A stretch of 64,000 nucleotides of DNA, from contig NZ_QTQP01000022.1 of the NCBI RefSeq assembly GCF_003854275.1, positions 58,437 through 122,436 of the forward strand. The letters are read 5' to 3'. The position numbers and the translations under genes are program-made. The DNA is from Burkholderia sp. Bp8963. GTDB lineage: Bacteria > Pseudomonadota > Gammaproteobacteria > Burkholderiales > Burkholderiaceae. The stretch's first letter is position 1; every line of letters starts with the position of its first letter. The notes under the pieces are model-generated. The model made no database searches and was not told the origin of the DNA. It worked only from the letters and a program-made list of their open reading frames with translations. Below, one piece after another: positions 24,927 through 34,591 of the stretch.

Positions 24927-27860
24927 ATGACAGAACCTCTCGCCTCGGCGGCGCTGATCACAATCTCGTTGAGCGTCGACGGCATGCATTGCGGCGGCTG
25001 CACCGGACGCGTGCAGCGCGCGCTGGCCGGCGTGCCGGGCGTGACCGACGCGACGGTCGACCTCGACAGCCATTCGGCGACCGTGATCGCGCACGACCCG
25101 GTCGATCCTGCACAGCTCGTCGACGCGGTCGTCCGGGCCGGCTATCGCGCGGCGTTGCGCGACGTGCGTGGCGGGGGCGTCAACGAGGACGGCCTTTGCA
25201 CCGATGTGCCGCTTGCTCCGGCGTCCGTGCAGGCGTCCGTGGCCCGGACCGTCGCGCCGGCCGCTTCCCCCTCGGCGACGCTCGAGCTCGACATCGATGG
25301 GATGACTTGCGCGTCGTGCGTCGCGCGCGTCGAAAAGGCGCTGGCGAAGGTGCCCGGCGTGACACGCGCGTCGGTCAGTCTGGCGACTGAGCGGGCGACG
25401 GTCGATGCCAGCGCGGATGTGACGGCGTCCCGGCTCGTGGACGCCGTGAAGCAGGCAGGCTATGGCGCAACGCCGGTTGCCGACGCGGACCTGGCCGCCG
25501 GAATGTCCACCGCGCCGGCGGCAGCTACCGCAGCTACCGCAACTACCGCAGCCACCGCAGCCACCGCAGCCACCGCAGCCACCGCAGCCACCGCAGCCAC
25601 CGCAGCCACCAATATTGAACTCGAGATCGGCGGAATGACCTGCGCGTCCTGCGCCGGCCGCGTCGAAAAAGCGCTGGCCGCCGTTCCCGGCGTCGCGCGC
25701 GCATCGGTCAATCTAGCGACGGAACGCGCATCGGTGCAGAGCGCCGCCTCGCTCGATCCCGCCACGCTGATCGCCGCCGTCACGACCGCCGGTTATCAGG
25801 CGTCGCTGGCCGCCGCGCCGCAGGCTAGCGCAACCGACGCCGCCTCCACCGCCGGCGCACCCGCGCACACCGTGCCGTCGGCCGACGACCGCAAGCGCCG
25901 CGAAGCGATCCGCGAGCGCAACCTCGTGATCGCTGCCGCACTGCTGAGCGCGCCGCTCATCGCGCCGATGCTCGCCGCACCGTTCGGCGTCGACGCGATG
26001 CCGAACGGCTGGCTCCAGCTCGTGCTGGCGTCGATCGTCCAGTTCGGCTTCGGCGCCCGCTTCTATCGCGCGGCCTGGCACGCGATCCGGGCACGCGCCG
26101 GCAACATGGACCTGCTCGTCGCGCTCGGCACGTCCGCCGCGTACGGCCTGAGCCTGTGGATGCTGCTGCGCGACCCGGCGCAGCCGGGCCATCTGTACTT
26201 CGAGGCGTCGGCCGTGATCGTCACGCTGGTGCGCTTCGGCAAGTGGCTCGAAGCGCGCGCGAAGCGCCAGACCACCGAAGCGATCCGTGCGCTGAACGCG
26301 TTGCGGCCCGACCGCGCGCGGATCGTCGAGCACGGCGTCGAGCGCGACGTGCCGCTCGCGCAGGTGCGCGTCGGCACGACCGTCAGCATCCGGCCCGGCG
26401 AACGCGTGCCGGTGGATGGCCGGATCGTCGCGGGCCGCTCGCACGTCGACGAATCGCTGATCACCGGCGAAAGCCTGCCCGTCGCGAAAGACGACGGCGA
26501 TCCGGTGACGGCCGGATCGATCAACGGCGAAGGCGCGCTCGTCGTCGAAACCACCGCGATCGGCGCCGAGACGACGCTCGCGCGCATCATCCGCCTCGTC
26601 GAATCCGCGCAGGCGGAGAAGGCGCCGATCCAGCGCCTCGTCGACCGCGTCAGCGCGGTGTTCGTGCCGGCGATCCTCGGCATTGCGATGCTGACGCTGA
26701 TCGGCTGGCTGATTGCCGGCTCGGGCGCGGAGACCGCGATCCTCAACGCGGTCGCGGTGCTCGTCATCGCATGCCCGTGCGCGCTCGGCCTCGCGACGCC
26801 CGCCGCAATCATGGCCGGCACCGGCGTCGCCGCGCGCCACGGCGTGCTGATCAAGGATGCGCAAGCACTGGAACTCGCGCAGCGCACGACGGTGATCGCG
26901 TTCGACAAGACCGGCACGCTGACCGAGGGCAAGCCATCAGTGACTGCGTTCGATGCGATCGGCGTCCCGCGCGACGAAGCGCTCGCGCTCGCCGCGGCCG
27001 TGCAGCGTCATAGCGACCACCCGCTCGCACGCGCGGTCGTCGCCGCCCATCACGCGGATGTCGCCGCGCGCGGCGGCGCGACCTCGGCGCCTGTCGCGAC
27101 CGACGCACGCGCGGTCGCCGGACGCGGCGTCGAGGCGCGCGTCGACGGCCGCCTGCTCGCGCTCGGCAGCACGCGCTGGCGCGACGAGCTTGGTATCGCA
27201 GTGCCGCCCGAGGTCGACGCGCATGCGGTCGAACTCGAGCGCGCGGGCAACACGATCTCGTGGCTGATGCGCGCCGACGCGCCGCGCACGCCGATCGCGC
27301 TGATCGCGTTCGGCGACACCGTGAAGCCGGGCGCCCGTGACGCGATCGCGGCACTGGCCGCGCGCGGCGTCGCAAGCGTGCTGGTGACGGGCGACAACCG
27401 CGGCAGCGCGGCGGCGGTCGCGGCGTTACTCGGCATCGGCGAGGTCCACGCGCAGGTGCTGCCGGACGACAAGGCACGCGTCGTCGCGGACCTGAAGCGC
27501 ACGCATGGCGGGATCGTCGCGATGGTCGGCGACGGGATCAACGACGCGCCCGCGCTCGCCGCGGCCGACGTTGGCATCGCGATGGCGACCGGCACCGACG
27601 TCGCGATGCACACCGCCGGCATCACGCTGATGCGCGGCGATCCGGCGCTCGTCGCGGACGCGATCGACATTTCGAAACGCACGTACCGCAAGATCCAGCA
27701 GAACCTGTTCTGGGCGTTCGTCTACAACCTGATCGGCGTGCCGCTCGCGGCGCTCGGCTGGCTGGACCCGGTGATCGCGGGCGCGGCGATGGCGTTTTCC
27801 AGCGTGAGCGTCGTCACGAACGCGCTGCTGCTGCGGCGCTGGAAGGGGCGCGCGCGATGA
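24927..27860 (+). CDS. copA: Copper-exporting P1B-type ATPase CopA with three metal-binding domains
   Basis: 977 residues. Three N-terminal HMA domains carry CxxC motifs at C22/C25 (HCGGC), C128/C131 and C239/C242 (MTCASC). An Ala/Thr linker (about 198-229) lies between HMA2 and HMA3. The core has TGES (513-516), the membrane CPC (616-618), phosphorylated D660 in [25 protein letters not shown], and near the C-terminus YN and MAFSS, the Cu(I) signature. It pumps Cu+ from cytoplasm to periplasm. Preceded by a CueR-like promoter; no cueR gene is adjacent, so the regulator must be encoded elsewhere. Most CopA proteins have one or two HMA domains; three is less common. Confidence 0.95.
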   Translation: MTEPLASAALITISLSVDGMHCGGCTGRVQRALAGVPGVTDATVDLDSHSATVIAHDPVDPAQLVDAVVRAGYRAALRDVRGGGVNEDGLCTDVPLAPASVQASVARTVAPAASPSATLELDIDGMTCASCVARVEKALAKVPGVTRASVSLATERATVDASADVTASRLVDAVKQAGYGATPVADADLAAGMSTAPAAATAATATTAATAATAATAATAATAATAATNIELEIGGMTCASCAGRVEKALAAVPGVARASVNLATERASVQSAASLDPATLIAAVTTAGYQASLAAAPQASATDAASTAGAPAHTVPSADDRKRREAIRERNLVIAAALLSAPLIAPMLAAPFGVDAMPNGWLQLVLASIVQFGFGARFYRAAWHAIRARAGNMDLLVALGTSAAYGLSLWMLLRDPAQPGHLYFEASAVIVTLVRFGKWLEARAKRQTTEAIRALNALRPDRARIVEHGVERDVPLAQVRVGTTVSIRPGERVPVDGRIVAGRSHVDESLITGESLPVAKDDGDPVTAGSINGEGALVVETTAIGAETTLARIIRLVESAQAEKAPIQRLVDRVSAVFVPAILGIAMLTLIGWLIAGSGAETAILNAVAVLVIACPCALGLATPAAIMAGTGVAARHGVLIKDAQALELAQRTTVIAFDKTGTLTEGKPSVTAFDAIGVPRDEALALAAAVQRHSDHPLARAVVAAHHADVAARGGATSAPVATDARAVAGRGVEARVDGRLLALGSTRWRDELGIAVPPEVDAHAVELERAGNTISWLMRADAPRTPIALIAFGDTVKPGARDAIAALAARGVASVLVTGDNRGSAAAVAALLGIGEVHAQVLPDDKARVVADLKRTHGGIVAMVGDGINDAPALAAADVGIAMATGTDVAMHTAGITLMRGDPALVADAIDISKRTYRKIQQNLFWAFVYNLIGVPLAALGWLDPVIAGAAMAFSSVSVVTNALLLRRWKGRAR
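25521..25610. repeat. 9-bp coding minisatellite in copA (10 copies)
   Basis: Ten tandem nonamers, the last seven being GCAGCCACC, encode an Ala-Ala-Thr linker between HMA2 and HMA3. In-frame and nearly identical at DNA level, so copy number is likely to differ between strains. Confidence 0.85.
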
Positions 27861-27935
27861 CGCGGCGGGCCGCGCGGGCGGCACGCCGGATCATGAAGCG
27901 CCTGACGGCGCACGAATGCGCGTGAATGAAAGGGC

Positions 27936-27956
27936 GGACCCGGGCTCACCGGGCCC
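27936..27956 (+). terminator. Candidate terminator after copA
   Basis: GGACCCGG (27936-27943), GCTCA loop, CCGGGCCC (27949-27956), one wobble pair, 76 nt after the copA stop. Followed by CGTTC only, so efficiency is uncertain; it lies between convergent genes. Confidence 0.4.
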
Positions 27957-28057
27957 GTTCGCGTCGATGGCGGGCTTGATTGATGGCGGTCCTGCGCCGG
28001 CGCACCGGCCGGCGCTGCACGGCGTTCGCCGGTGCGCCACGCGCACGTGAACGGGCG

Positions 28058-28537
28058 CTAGCCCGAAACAACCGGCTTGATCAGCGTCGTCGTGATCGGC
28101 ACGAAGCCGCACGCGCGATAGAGCGCCCGTGCGGCCGCGTTGTGATTGAACACCGACAGCCCGATTTCAGTGACGCCGTGACGGCGCGCGTCGGCCTCGA
28201 GCGCATCGAGCACGCGCGTGGCCCAGCCCTGGCGGCGCCGGGGCGGTGCGATTTCGAGGTCGTAGATGAACAGCGTGCGATTGGGCCCTTCGGTCACGAT
28301 CGCATACCAGAGGTCGCCGATCGGGTCGCCGCTGGCGGAATCGACGAGCGACACCAGCGTCTGGCCGGCCGTCAGCAGGCCGTCCGGCAGCAGCGTATCG
28401 AAGCAGGCCCGGGCGCGCACTGCCGCTTCGTCGGCGGCGTTCTGCCCGGAGGAGACGAGGTCGCGCGCGTAGCCGTCGATGGCTCGCGCGCGGTATGCGT
28501 GAAATTCGCCAGCCGTCATCGGCCGCATCTGCAACAT
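28058..28537 (-). CDS. GNAT-family N-acetyltransferase
   Basis: 159 residues. Acetyl-CoA-binding motif A is visible: YDLEIAPPRRRQGWATRVLDALEADARRHGVTEIGLSVFNHNAAARALYRACGFVP (about 93-148), the usual GNAT ending. Substrate unknown. Convergent with copA. Start at ATG 28537; the Met three codons later is also possible. Confidence 0.85.
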   Translation of the reverse strand: MLQMRPMTAGEFHAYRARAIDGYARDLVSSGQNAADEAAVRARACFDTLLPDGLLTAGQTLVSLVDSASGDPIGDLWYAIVTEGPNRTLFIYDLEIAPPRRRQGWATRVLDALEADARRHGVTEIGLSVFNHNAAARALYRACGFVPITTTLIKPVVSG

Positions 28538-28642
28538 GGCCCGGTCGCCGTGTGAGGGAACGGATTTCCAGTGTAGCGGGATGACCGCGCGAGCGCGCGG
28601 CGAGGCGGCGGAAAGCCGATGCGCGGCGTGCGCCGCGCGGGC

Positions 28643-28706
28643 GAATCAGCGAATCAGCGAATCAGCGAATCAGCGAATCAGCGAATCAGCGAATCAGCGA
28701 ATCAGC
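28643..28706. repeat. Octanucleotide tandem repeat (GAATCAGC)8
   Basis: Eight perfect, uninterrupted copies, 64 bp. The stop codon of the 51-aa gene (minus strand) falls in the last copy. The unit is not a multiple of three, the pattern of slipped-strand contingency loci, although here it lies 3' of a coding end rather than inside a gene or promoter. Confidence 0.92.
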
Positions 28707-28857
28707 GACGGTACAGGCACAGCGGCACCAAGTGCGACTGACGCACGCGCTCGGCTTCGGCGCGACGTGCGGCATACGAGTATTCCGCATCGAGCGGCAG
28801 GTGCGGCGAAACGAACAGGTCGTCGATCTTTTGCAGCAGGGCGAGGATGAAGCTCAT
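28702..28857 (-). CDS. Small hypothetical protein (51 aa)
   Basis: 51 residues, MSFILALLQKIDDLFVSPHL at the start, then AEYSYAARRAEAERVRQSHLVPLCLYRR. Amphipathic N-terminus and charged helix; no recognised family, though it resembles the short orphan proteins common in Burkholderia. GGGAG lies upstream of ATG 28857, and two AGGGTTTTCCCT elements stand 23 and 52 nt before the start. Confidence 0.6.
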   Translation of the reverse strand: MSFILALLQKIDDLFVSPHLPLDAEYSYAARRAEAERVRQSHLVPLCLYRR

Positions 28858-28880
28858 TTGTGGCTCCCGAAGGATTAACT

Positions 28881-28921
28881 AGGGTTTTCCCTATATGAAC
28901 GCCATTCTAAGGGTTTTCCCT
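28881..28921. promoter_or_regulatory. Two AGGGTTTTCCCT elements, 29-bp period
   Basis: Identical 12-mers at 28881-28892 and 28910-28921, each extended by TA-rich flanks (CTAGGG... and ...CCCTAG). They precede the 51-aa gene and match the element at 16277 before the 75-aa gene. No other perfect copy was noticed in the window. Confidence 0.55.
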
Positions 28922-29030
28922 AGACCCCGCTAGTGCGCCGCAGCAATTTGCCGCAACCGGCCGGCGACCGGCCGCGTGCCGGAATCGCCGAGCGTTGCGC
29001 CGCAAGGCCCGGAAGACAGGGTCGAAACAT

Positions 29031-30278
29031 TCACCGGCCGTGACGGGCACGCTTCACGGCCGCCGTCTGTCGGGCAACGTTGCGCTCCAGCCGATCGACC
29101 TGCGACAGCAGCACCTCGTTGTGCTGTTCCAGCGTCACGACAGTCGCCTGCTGCGTCGCCAGATCGGCCGCGAGGCGATCGATCCTCAATTGCCGGGCCG
29201 TGGCGTCGTCCTTCAGCCGCGACATCTGCGCCGCCTGCGTGGCCAGCGTCACAAGCGCAGCCAGTACGACGAGCGCCAGCGCCAGCAGGAGCCGGTTCAC
29301 CCGGCGCATTTCACGATCGGCCGCGCGTTGCAGCCCGTCCGCTTCCGATTGCAACGCGGCGAGGCGGTCCGTCAACGGACGCACGTGAATCTCGGGATTG
29401 AAGGACGGGGCGGCAGACGCGCCCGCAGGTTGCGCCGCCGCAGTCAGTTCGATGCGGCTCGACGATGGTTTCGCGACGAACGCTGCCGCAGATGCGTCCG
29501 TTCGGGTCGCCGAAGGCGCGGCGGATGAGACCGGGGCGACCGGCGCGACCGGATCGCATGGGCTCGCCGCAATCTCCGGCTCGGCATGCCCGACGGATTG
29601 CGCCGTAACCGCCGTGTCCTGCATGCCTGGTTCGGACGCAGTTCCGGCCTCGGTCGGCACCGGCAGCGCCACGGCTTCGCCCGCGGTCACGACAGCCGAT
29701 GCGCGGCGCTTCGTCCCTGCCGACGAGCGAGCGCTTGCCTCGCGCACGGTCGCCGCCCTCGTTTCCGCATCTGCGGCAGTCTCCGCCATGTTCTCCTGCC
29801 CGGAAACGGCGGAGACAGAGGCGGGCGGCGGCGTCAAACTGCCGGCCTCTGTCGTCACGGGCTCGGTATCAGCCGCGCCCCGTTCGCCCTCGCCTTCGCC
29901 TTCACTTCCACCCTCGGTCGCATCCTCACCCTCCGCCGGCGCCTGCGGCGCGCCGAACCCGTCGAGTGTCGCCTGCTCGTGAGCCGGCACGATCGTTGCC
30001 GCGTCGACAGCAGCAGTCACATCGGCCACCACATCGGCCGTCACGGCACGCGCCGCAGCCGGCTTCGCGTCGCCGGCCTCGATCACCGGATCGCCGAACA
30101 GATCGAGCATGGGCTCGTCGCGCGGCGCATCGGCCACCTGCTCATCACTGCCCGGCGGCGTCGCCGCGCGGGCGGACGCATGCTCGGCCGCCGCGGTGGC
30201 GTGACGACGGGACTGGGAGGACGGACGGCTGGAACGGGAACGAGGCGTGGCGACGGATTCGGTCATGGAGATCGGCAT
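29031..30278 (-). CDS. Membrane-anchored low-complexity protein with coiled coil
   Basis: 415 residues, family not recognised. Residues 1 to about 300 are Ala/Pro/Glu/Thr-rich and probably disordered, with short acidic motifs (DEPMLDLFGDPVIE, EQATLDGFGAP). One transmembrane helix (about 337-357, LLLALALVVLAALVTLATQA) follows, then a Gln/Arg-rich coiled coil to the end (DRLAADLATQQATVVTLEQHNEVLLSQVDRLE). No signal peptide, so the disordered part is predicted cytoplasmic. Codon use fits the neighbourhood. Confidence 0.65.
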   Translation of the reverse strand: MPISMTESVATPRSRSSRPSSQSRRHATAAAEHASARAATPPGSDEQVADAPRDEPMLDLFGDPVIEAGDAKPAAARAVTADVVADVTAAVDAATIVPAHEQATLDGFGAPQAPAEGEDATEGGSEGEGEGERGAADTEPVTTEAGSLTPPPASVSAVSGQENMAETAADAETRAATVREASARSSAGTKRRASAVVTAGEAVALPVPTEAGTASEPGMQDTAVTAQSVGHAEPEIAASPCDPVAPVAPVSSAAPSATRTDASAAAFVAKPSSSRIELTAAAQPAGASAAPSFNPEIHVRPLTDRLAALQSEADGLQRAADREMRRVNRLLLALALVVLAALVTLATQAAQMSRLKDDATARQLRIDRLAADLATQQATVVTLEQHNEVLLSQVDRLERNVARQTAAVKRARHGR

Positions 30279-30353
30279 GCGGCAGGCCCCGCAACCGCGG
30301 GACCGGAAAGTCGAACGGAATCAGTGACTGCGCATTGTCGCATGACCCGTCGC

Positions 30354-31049
30354 CTATTCGTCACCGGACAGGCCGTCTCCCTCGTCAAAGCGCGTCACGC
30401 CGGGCAGCGCGCGCAGCTTGTCGCAGATCGCCTGGTATTCGACGTCGGACACGCGCCCGAGCGCGATCCTCACGTCGTCGTGCTCGTCATCGTCGTCGGC
30501 CTGCTGGACGATGAACTGCTTCACGCGTGCGCTATCCGGGCCGAGCGCCGCGTGCAGCGAATCTAACGTCAGCGCGCCGCGCACGACCGTCAGCGCGAGC
30601 TGGCGCCGCTGCCGCATCGTGAAGTAGCGCCGTTCGAGCGGCTTTACGCCCGCGAGGATGATCAGGATGATGACCGTCGCGGAAATCGCCCCGACGTACA
30701 GCCCGCCGCCCACCGCGAGGCCGATCGCGGCGACCGACCACAGGCTCGCGGCCGTCGTCAGCCCGCGCACGATCTCGCCGCGCAGCAGGATCGAGCCCGC
30801 GCCGAGGAAGCCGATGCCGGACACGACCTGCGCGGCGACCCGCGACGGATCGAGCACGATGTTGCTCGGGCCGAGCACGTCGAAAAAGCCGAACGCCGAC
30901 ACGATCATGAACAGCGCCGAGCCGACGCACACGAGCATGTGCGTGCGCAGGCCGGCCGCCCACGCGAGGCGTTCGCGCTCGAAACCGATCACGCTGCCGA
31001 GCGCGGCCGCCAGCAAGAGCCGCGCGACAAGTTCCACGTTGCTGAGCAT
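30354..31049 (-). CDS. MgtC/SapB family membrane protein
   Basis: 231 residues. Conserved N-terminal block LLLAAALGSVIGFERERLAWAAGLRTHMLVCVGSALFM, then GIGFLGAGSILL and GLTTAASLWSVAAIGLAVGGG, all typical MgtC motifs, with about five helices. A cytoplasmic C-terminal domain follows (about 150-231). GGAG lies before ATG 31049. MgtC proteins act in Mg2+ limitation and intracellular survival, partly by inhibiting ATP synthase; the branch here is not certain. Confidence 0.87.
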   Translation of the reverse strand: MLSNVELVARLLLAAALGSVIGFERERLAWAAGLRTHMLVCVGSALFMIVSAFGFFDVLGPSNIVLDPSRVAAQVVSGIGFLGAGSILLRGEIVRGLTTAASLWSVAAIGLAVGGGLYVGAISATVIILIILAGVKPLERRYFTMRQRRQLALTVVRGALTLDSLHAALGPDSARVKQFIVQQADDDDEHDDVRIALGRVSDVEYQAICDKLRALPGVTRFDEGDGLSGDE

Positions 31050-31159
31050 CGGTTTTCTCCTTTTTGTGGTGTCGGCCGCGCGGAATGTTTTATCCTTGGC
31101 CCCGGCCGCGCGCATCCGTGCCGCGCCAACACGATTCGATCCACGCGCTCAACCCCGTC

Positions 31160-32269
31160 ATGCCCGTTTCCGACTCCGCTTCCGCCCAGGCCGCCCAATT
31201 GCGCCACCATTTCGCGCACGTCGTCTTGCCGATCTGGCGGGGTTCAGGGTTCGACCGCGCGATGCAACTGCCGTTCGAAGCCGTCGATCCGGCGACCCAC
31301 GCGCCGCTGCCGGTCGCGCGCTACCGCGCGATGGCGTGCGCGCGCCAGCTGTTCGTGTTCGCTCAGGCGGGCGAGGCCGAACACGCAGCGACGCTGTTCG
31401 ATGCATTGTGCCGCCGCTTTCGCGATACGCGCCACGGCGGCTGGCACTACAGCGCCGACGCGGCCGGCGCGCCGCTCGATACGACGAAGGATCTGTATAC
31501 GCATGCGTTCATCGTATTCGCGTGCGCCGCGTGGCACGCGGCGTCGGGCGAGCGCGACGCGCGCACGGTCGCCGAAGAAACGGCCGCGCTGATCCACGAC
31601 CGCTTCGCGCCGCAGCGCGGCGATGCGCTGCTCGATGCCGCGCGCCACGCCGATTTCTCGTCGTCGGGCAGCGGTCCGCTGCAGAATCCGCTGATGCATC
31701 TGACGGAAGCGTGGCTCGCCGCGGCCGACGCGTTCGGCGACACCGCGTTCGACGACGCGCTCGCCCGCACCGCGCAGGCGGTCGAGCGCGCGTTCGTCGA
31801 TCCGGCGACCGGCTGCGTCGCCGAGTTGCCGCTCGGCTCGGCTGGCAATCGCTTCGAGCCGGGGCATCAGTTCGAATGGTTCTATCTGGTCGACGCGGCC
31901 GGCGCACGGATCGCGCAGACGGGATTGCGCGCCGCGCTCGCGCGGGCCTTCGAATTCGCCGAGCGGCACGGCGTCGATCCGCAGACGGGTGGCGTCAGCG
32001 CCGCGCTCGACGCGCAGGGCGCGTGCATCGACGGCACGCAGCGGATCTGGGCGCAGACGGAGTACTTGCGCGCGCTCGCGACGCACGGCGGCACGCCGGC
32101 GTCCGCGCCGCTCGCGACGCAGATCGAGCGCTTCGCCGCACGCTTCCTGCATCCGCGCGGCTGGTACGAGTGCAAGACGGCCGACGGGCAGGTGTCGCGC
32201 GCCGACCTGCCGTCAACGACGCCCTACCATCTCGCGACCGCTTACGCGGCGCTGCCCGCCGGCACGTAA
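31160..32269 (+). CDS. AGE-family epimerase/isomerase (mannose isomerase/N-acylglucosamine 2-epimerase type)
   Basis: 369 residues, alpha/alpha-barrel: [115 protein letters not shown]. These His/Glu-bearing segments line the active site in AGE and YihS-like aldose-ketose isomerases. Interconverts a hexose such as mannose/fructose; the exact sugar is unknown. Start ATG 31160 chosen by homology. Its 3' end overlaps the convergent chemoreceptor gene by 28 bp. Confidence 0.85.
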   Translation: MPVSDSASAQAAQLRHHFAHVVLPIWRGSGFDRAMQLPFEAVDPATHAPLPVARYRAMACARQLFVFAQAGEAEHAATLFDALCRRFRDTRHGGWHYSADAAGAPLDTTKDLYTHAFIVFACAAWHAASGERDARTVAEETAALIHDRFAPQRGDALLDAARHADFSSSGSGPLQNPLMHLTEAWLAAADAFGDTAFDDALARTAQAVERAFVDPATGCVAELPLGSAGNRFEPGHQFEWFYLVDAAGARIAQTGLRAALARAFEFAERHGVDPQTGGVSAALDAQGACIDGTQRIWAQTEYLRALATHGGTPASAPLATQIERFAARFLHPRGWYECKTADGQVSRADLPSTTPYHLATAYAALPAGT

Positions 32270-33861
32270 TCCGCGCCGGCGAACGACGGCGCCGTCCGTT
32301 CGCCGCGCATCGCGCGCGCATCGCCGAGCTCGAACACCGACACGGCCTGCATCAGGTGCGCGGTCTGATCGTTCAGCGACGCGGCCGCCGCCGCGACTTC
32401 CTCCACCAGCGCCGCATTCTGCTGGGTCAGCTGATCCATCTGCGTGACGGCCTGGTTGACCTGCTCGATGCCGACGCTCTGCTCGACCGACGCGGCCGTG
32501 ATCTCGGCCATCGTCTGCACGACGCGCGAGATCGACGTCGACACCGTCCGCATCGCTTCGCCCGCGCGCTCCACGAGCGCCGCGCCACCGTTGATCTGCG
32601 CGACCGAATCCTCGATCAACGTCTTGATCTCCTTCGCCGATTGCGCGCTGCGCTGCGCGAGCGAACGCACCTCGCCCGCGACGACCGCGAAGCCGCGGCC
32701 CTGTTCGCCCGCCCGCGCCGCCTCGACCGCCGCGTTCAGCGCGAGGATGTTGGTCTGGAATGCGATTCCGTCGATCACCGAGATGATTTCCGCGATGCGG
32801 CCGGAACTCTGCGCGATCCCGCGCATTTTCTCGATCACGCTGTCGACGACGCCGCCGCCGTGGCTCGTCGCCTCCAGCGCCTCGTCGGCCAGCACGCTCG
32901 CCGCGCGCGCGCTGTCGGTGTTCTGGCGCACGGTCGCGGTCAGCTCCTCCATGCTCGCGGCGGTTTCCTCAAGCGACGCGGCCTGCGTGCCGGTGCGCTC
33001 CGACAGGTCGGCATTGCCGCTGGCGATCTCGCCCGCGCCGAGGTGGATCGCGTCGGACGCGTGGCGCACGGTGCGCACGGTGTCGGCGAGGCTCGCCTGC
33101 ATCGTCGCGAGCCCGCGCAGCATCCGGTCGATCTCGAACACGCCGCCCACGCGCACGGCCTCGTCGAGCCGGCCCTGCGCGAGCCGCTCGAAATGGCGGC
33201 CGGCCTCGTCGAGCGGCGCGACGACCGCGCGCCGTGCGGCCGCGTAGATCGCCGCGCTGCTCGCGAGCATCGCCGCCAGCAGCACGATGCCAACCCACTT
33301 GAACCAGCTCATGCCCGCGTCGATCGTGCCGAGCGCGGCGCGACTCGATGCACTGCCGTAGTCGACGAACCGATGCAGTTCGGCAAGGTACGCGTCCTGG
33401 ATGCCTTGCGTCGGCTGGTCGAGAAACGCCTGGATGTTGTCGGTGTCGAGGAACCGCACGAGTTCCGCGAGCGCCGCGTGGATCGCCTTGTAGCGCTCGG
33501 CGAGCGCAGCGATGTGCGCGCGGTTCTCGGCGTCGATCGGCTGCACGGCGGACAGCGCGGCGAACGCCTTGTCCGCCTCGGCGAGCGAATCGCTTGCATG
33601 GCGGATGATGTCGTCCGGTTTCGCGCCGCCTCGCACCATCCGCGTGCCGGCGCGCGACAGGTTGATGCGCGCGTCGAGCAGGCGTTCGGTCGCCTGGTTC
33701 GCGGCGCCGACCTGCGCGATCGCGACGCTCGACAGGTCGTCGACGCCGCTGCGCGTCGACGTGAAAGACCAGAAGCCGAGCGCCTCGATCGCGAGCATGA
33801 AGAGGCAGAACACGGTCAACACGACGAGCAGACCCGACACGAGCTTGATTTTGCTGAACAT
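32242..33861 (-). CDS. Methyl-accepting chemotaxis protein
   Basis: 539 residues. TM1 about 6-28, periplasmic four-helix-bundle sensor about 30-190, TM2 about 190-213, HAMP about 214-268 ([41 protein letters not shown]), and a cytoplasmic signalling hairpin with the invariant tip [37 protein letters not shown]. Methylation-type glutamines/glutamates are present ([16 protein letters not shown]). No C-terminal NWETF-like CheR pentapeptide. Ligand unknown. AGGAA precedes ATG 33861. Confidence 0.93.
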   Translation of the reverse strand: MFSKIKLVSGLLVVLTVFCLFMLAIEALGFWSFTSTRSGVDDLSSVAIAQVGAANQATERLLDARINLSRAGTRMVRGGAKPDDIIRHASDSLAEADKAFAALSAVQPIDAENRAHIAALAERYKAIHAALAELVRFLDTDNIQAFLDQPTQGIQDAYLAELHRFVDYGSASSRAALGTIDAGMSWFKWVGIVLLAAMLASSAAIYAAARRAVVAPLDEAGRHFERLAQGRLDEAVRVGGVFEIDRMLRGLATMQASLADTVRTVRHASDAIHLGAGEIASGNADLSERTGTQAASLEETAASMEELTATVRQNTDSARAASVLADEALEATSHGGGVVDSVIEKMRGIAQSSGRIAEIISVIDGIAFQTNILALNAAVEAARAGEQGRGFAVVAGEVRSLAQRSAQSAKEIKTLIEDSVAQINGGAALVERAGEAMRTVSTSISRVVQTMAEITAASVEQSVGIEQVNQAVTQMDQLTQQNAALVEEVAAAAASLNDQTAHLMQAVSVFELGDARAMRGERTAPSFAGADYVPAGSAA

Positions 33862-34096
33862 GGAAATTCCTGGAGAGCGACGATGAAGCAATGCCCCGGC
33901 GTTAGCGGCATTTCGCGCGCGGACTTTAGCGTTGGCCACGGAATCTCGCACGGAAGAGGATGAATGCGTGCGTTCGACGCAATAATCGAGTCGCCCAAAG
34001 CCGCCAGCCGCAAGAAACGCGGACGAATTTCCTTGCTTATCCGCGCCCCCCTTCCTAGAGTTCAGCGCAAGCGGCCATTCATTGCGAGGGAAGTCG

Positions 34097-34540
34097 ATGA
34101 CGGACATCGTGGATCACGCCCGCGGCGCATTGCGGGCGCAACCGTTCAGCATGCTGCTCGGCACGGAGCTGATGCATATCGGCGAGCACGAGGTATCGCT
34201 GTGCCTGCCCGTGCGCGACGAATTGCGGCAGCAGCATGGCTACGTGCACGGCGGCGTCATCAGCTATCTCGCCGACAACGCGCTGACGTTCGCGGGCGCG
34301 CTCGCGCTCGGGCCGCGCGTGATCACGGCCGAATACAAGATCAACTACCTGCGGCCGGCAGTGAACGGCACGCTCGTTGCGCGCGCGAAGCTCGTGTATG
34401 CGGGGCGGCAGCAGGCGACCTGCCAGTGTCACGTGTTCGTCATCGACGGCGATCACGAGCGGCTCGTCGCGATCGCGCAGGGGACGATCAACCGCGTCGG
34501 CGACGGGAAGATTCCCGGGGCGCCGGAGGAAGAGGCCTGA
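34097..34540 (+). CDS. PaaI-family hotdog-fold thioesterase
   Basis: 147 residues: hotdog core with [29 protein letters not shown] (HGG motif and catalytic Asp) and [37 protein letters not shown]. Hydrolyses acyl- or phenylacetyl-CoA-like thioesters; substrate unknown. GCGAGGGA precedes ATG 34097. Convergent with a CoA-transferase gene. Confidence 0.85.
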   Translation: MTDIVDHARGALRAQPFSMLLGTELMHIGEHEVSLCLPVRDELRQQHGYVHGGVISYLADNALTFAGALALGPRVITAEYKINYLRPAVNGTLVARAKLVYAGRQQATCQCHVFVIDGDHERLVAIAQGTINRVGDGKIPGAPEEEA

Positions 34541-34559
34541 CGCCCGTTCTCGCCAACAG

Positions 34560-34579
34560 CCGGCTTGCGAACGAGCCGG
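34560..34579. terminator. Hairpin between convergent thioesterase and CoA-transferase genes
   Basis: CCGGCT (34560-34565) and AGCCGG (34574-34579) with an 8-nt loop in a 51-nt gap between two converging genes. Likely bidirectional, no T-tract. Confidence 0.4.
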
Positions 34580-34591
34580 TGAACGCAGTTC

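Noticed and set aside
24484..24930. 148-codon rightward frame upstream of copA
   Set aside because: No ribosome site, unusual composition, and it contains the copA promoter; more likely intergenic.
28536..28850. Rightward frame through the octamer repeat (phase-variable gene)
   Set aside because: No start signals, and it is antisense to the supported 51-aa gene.
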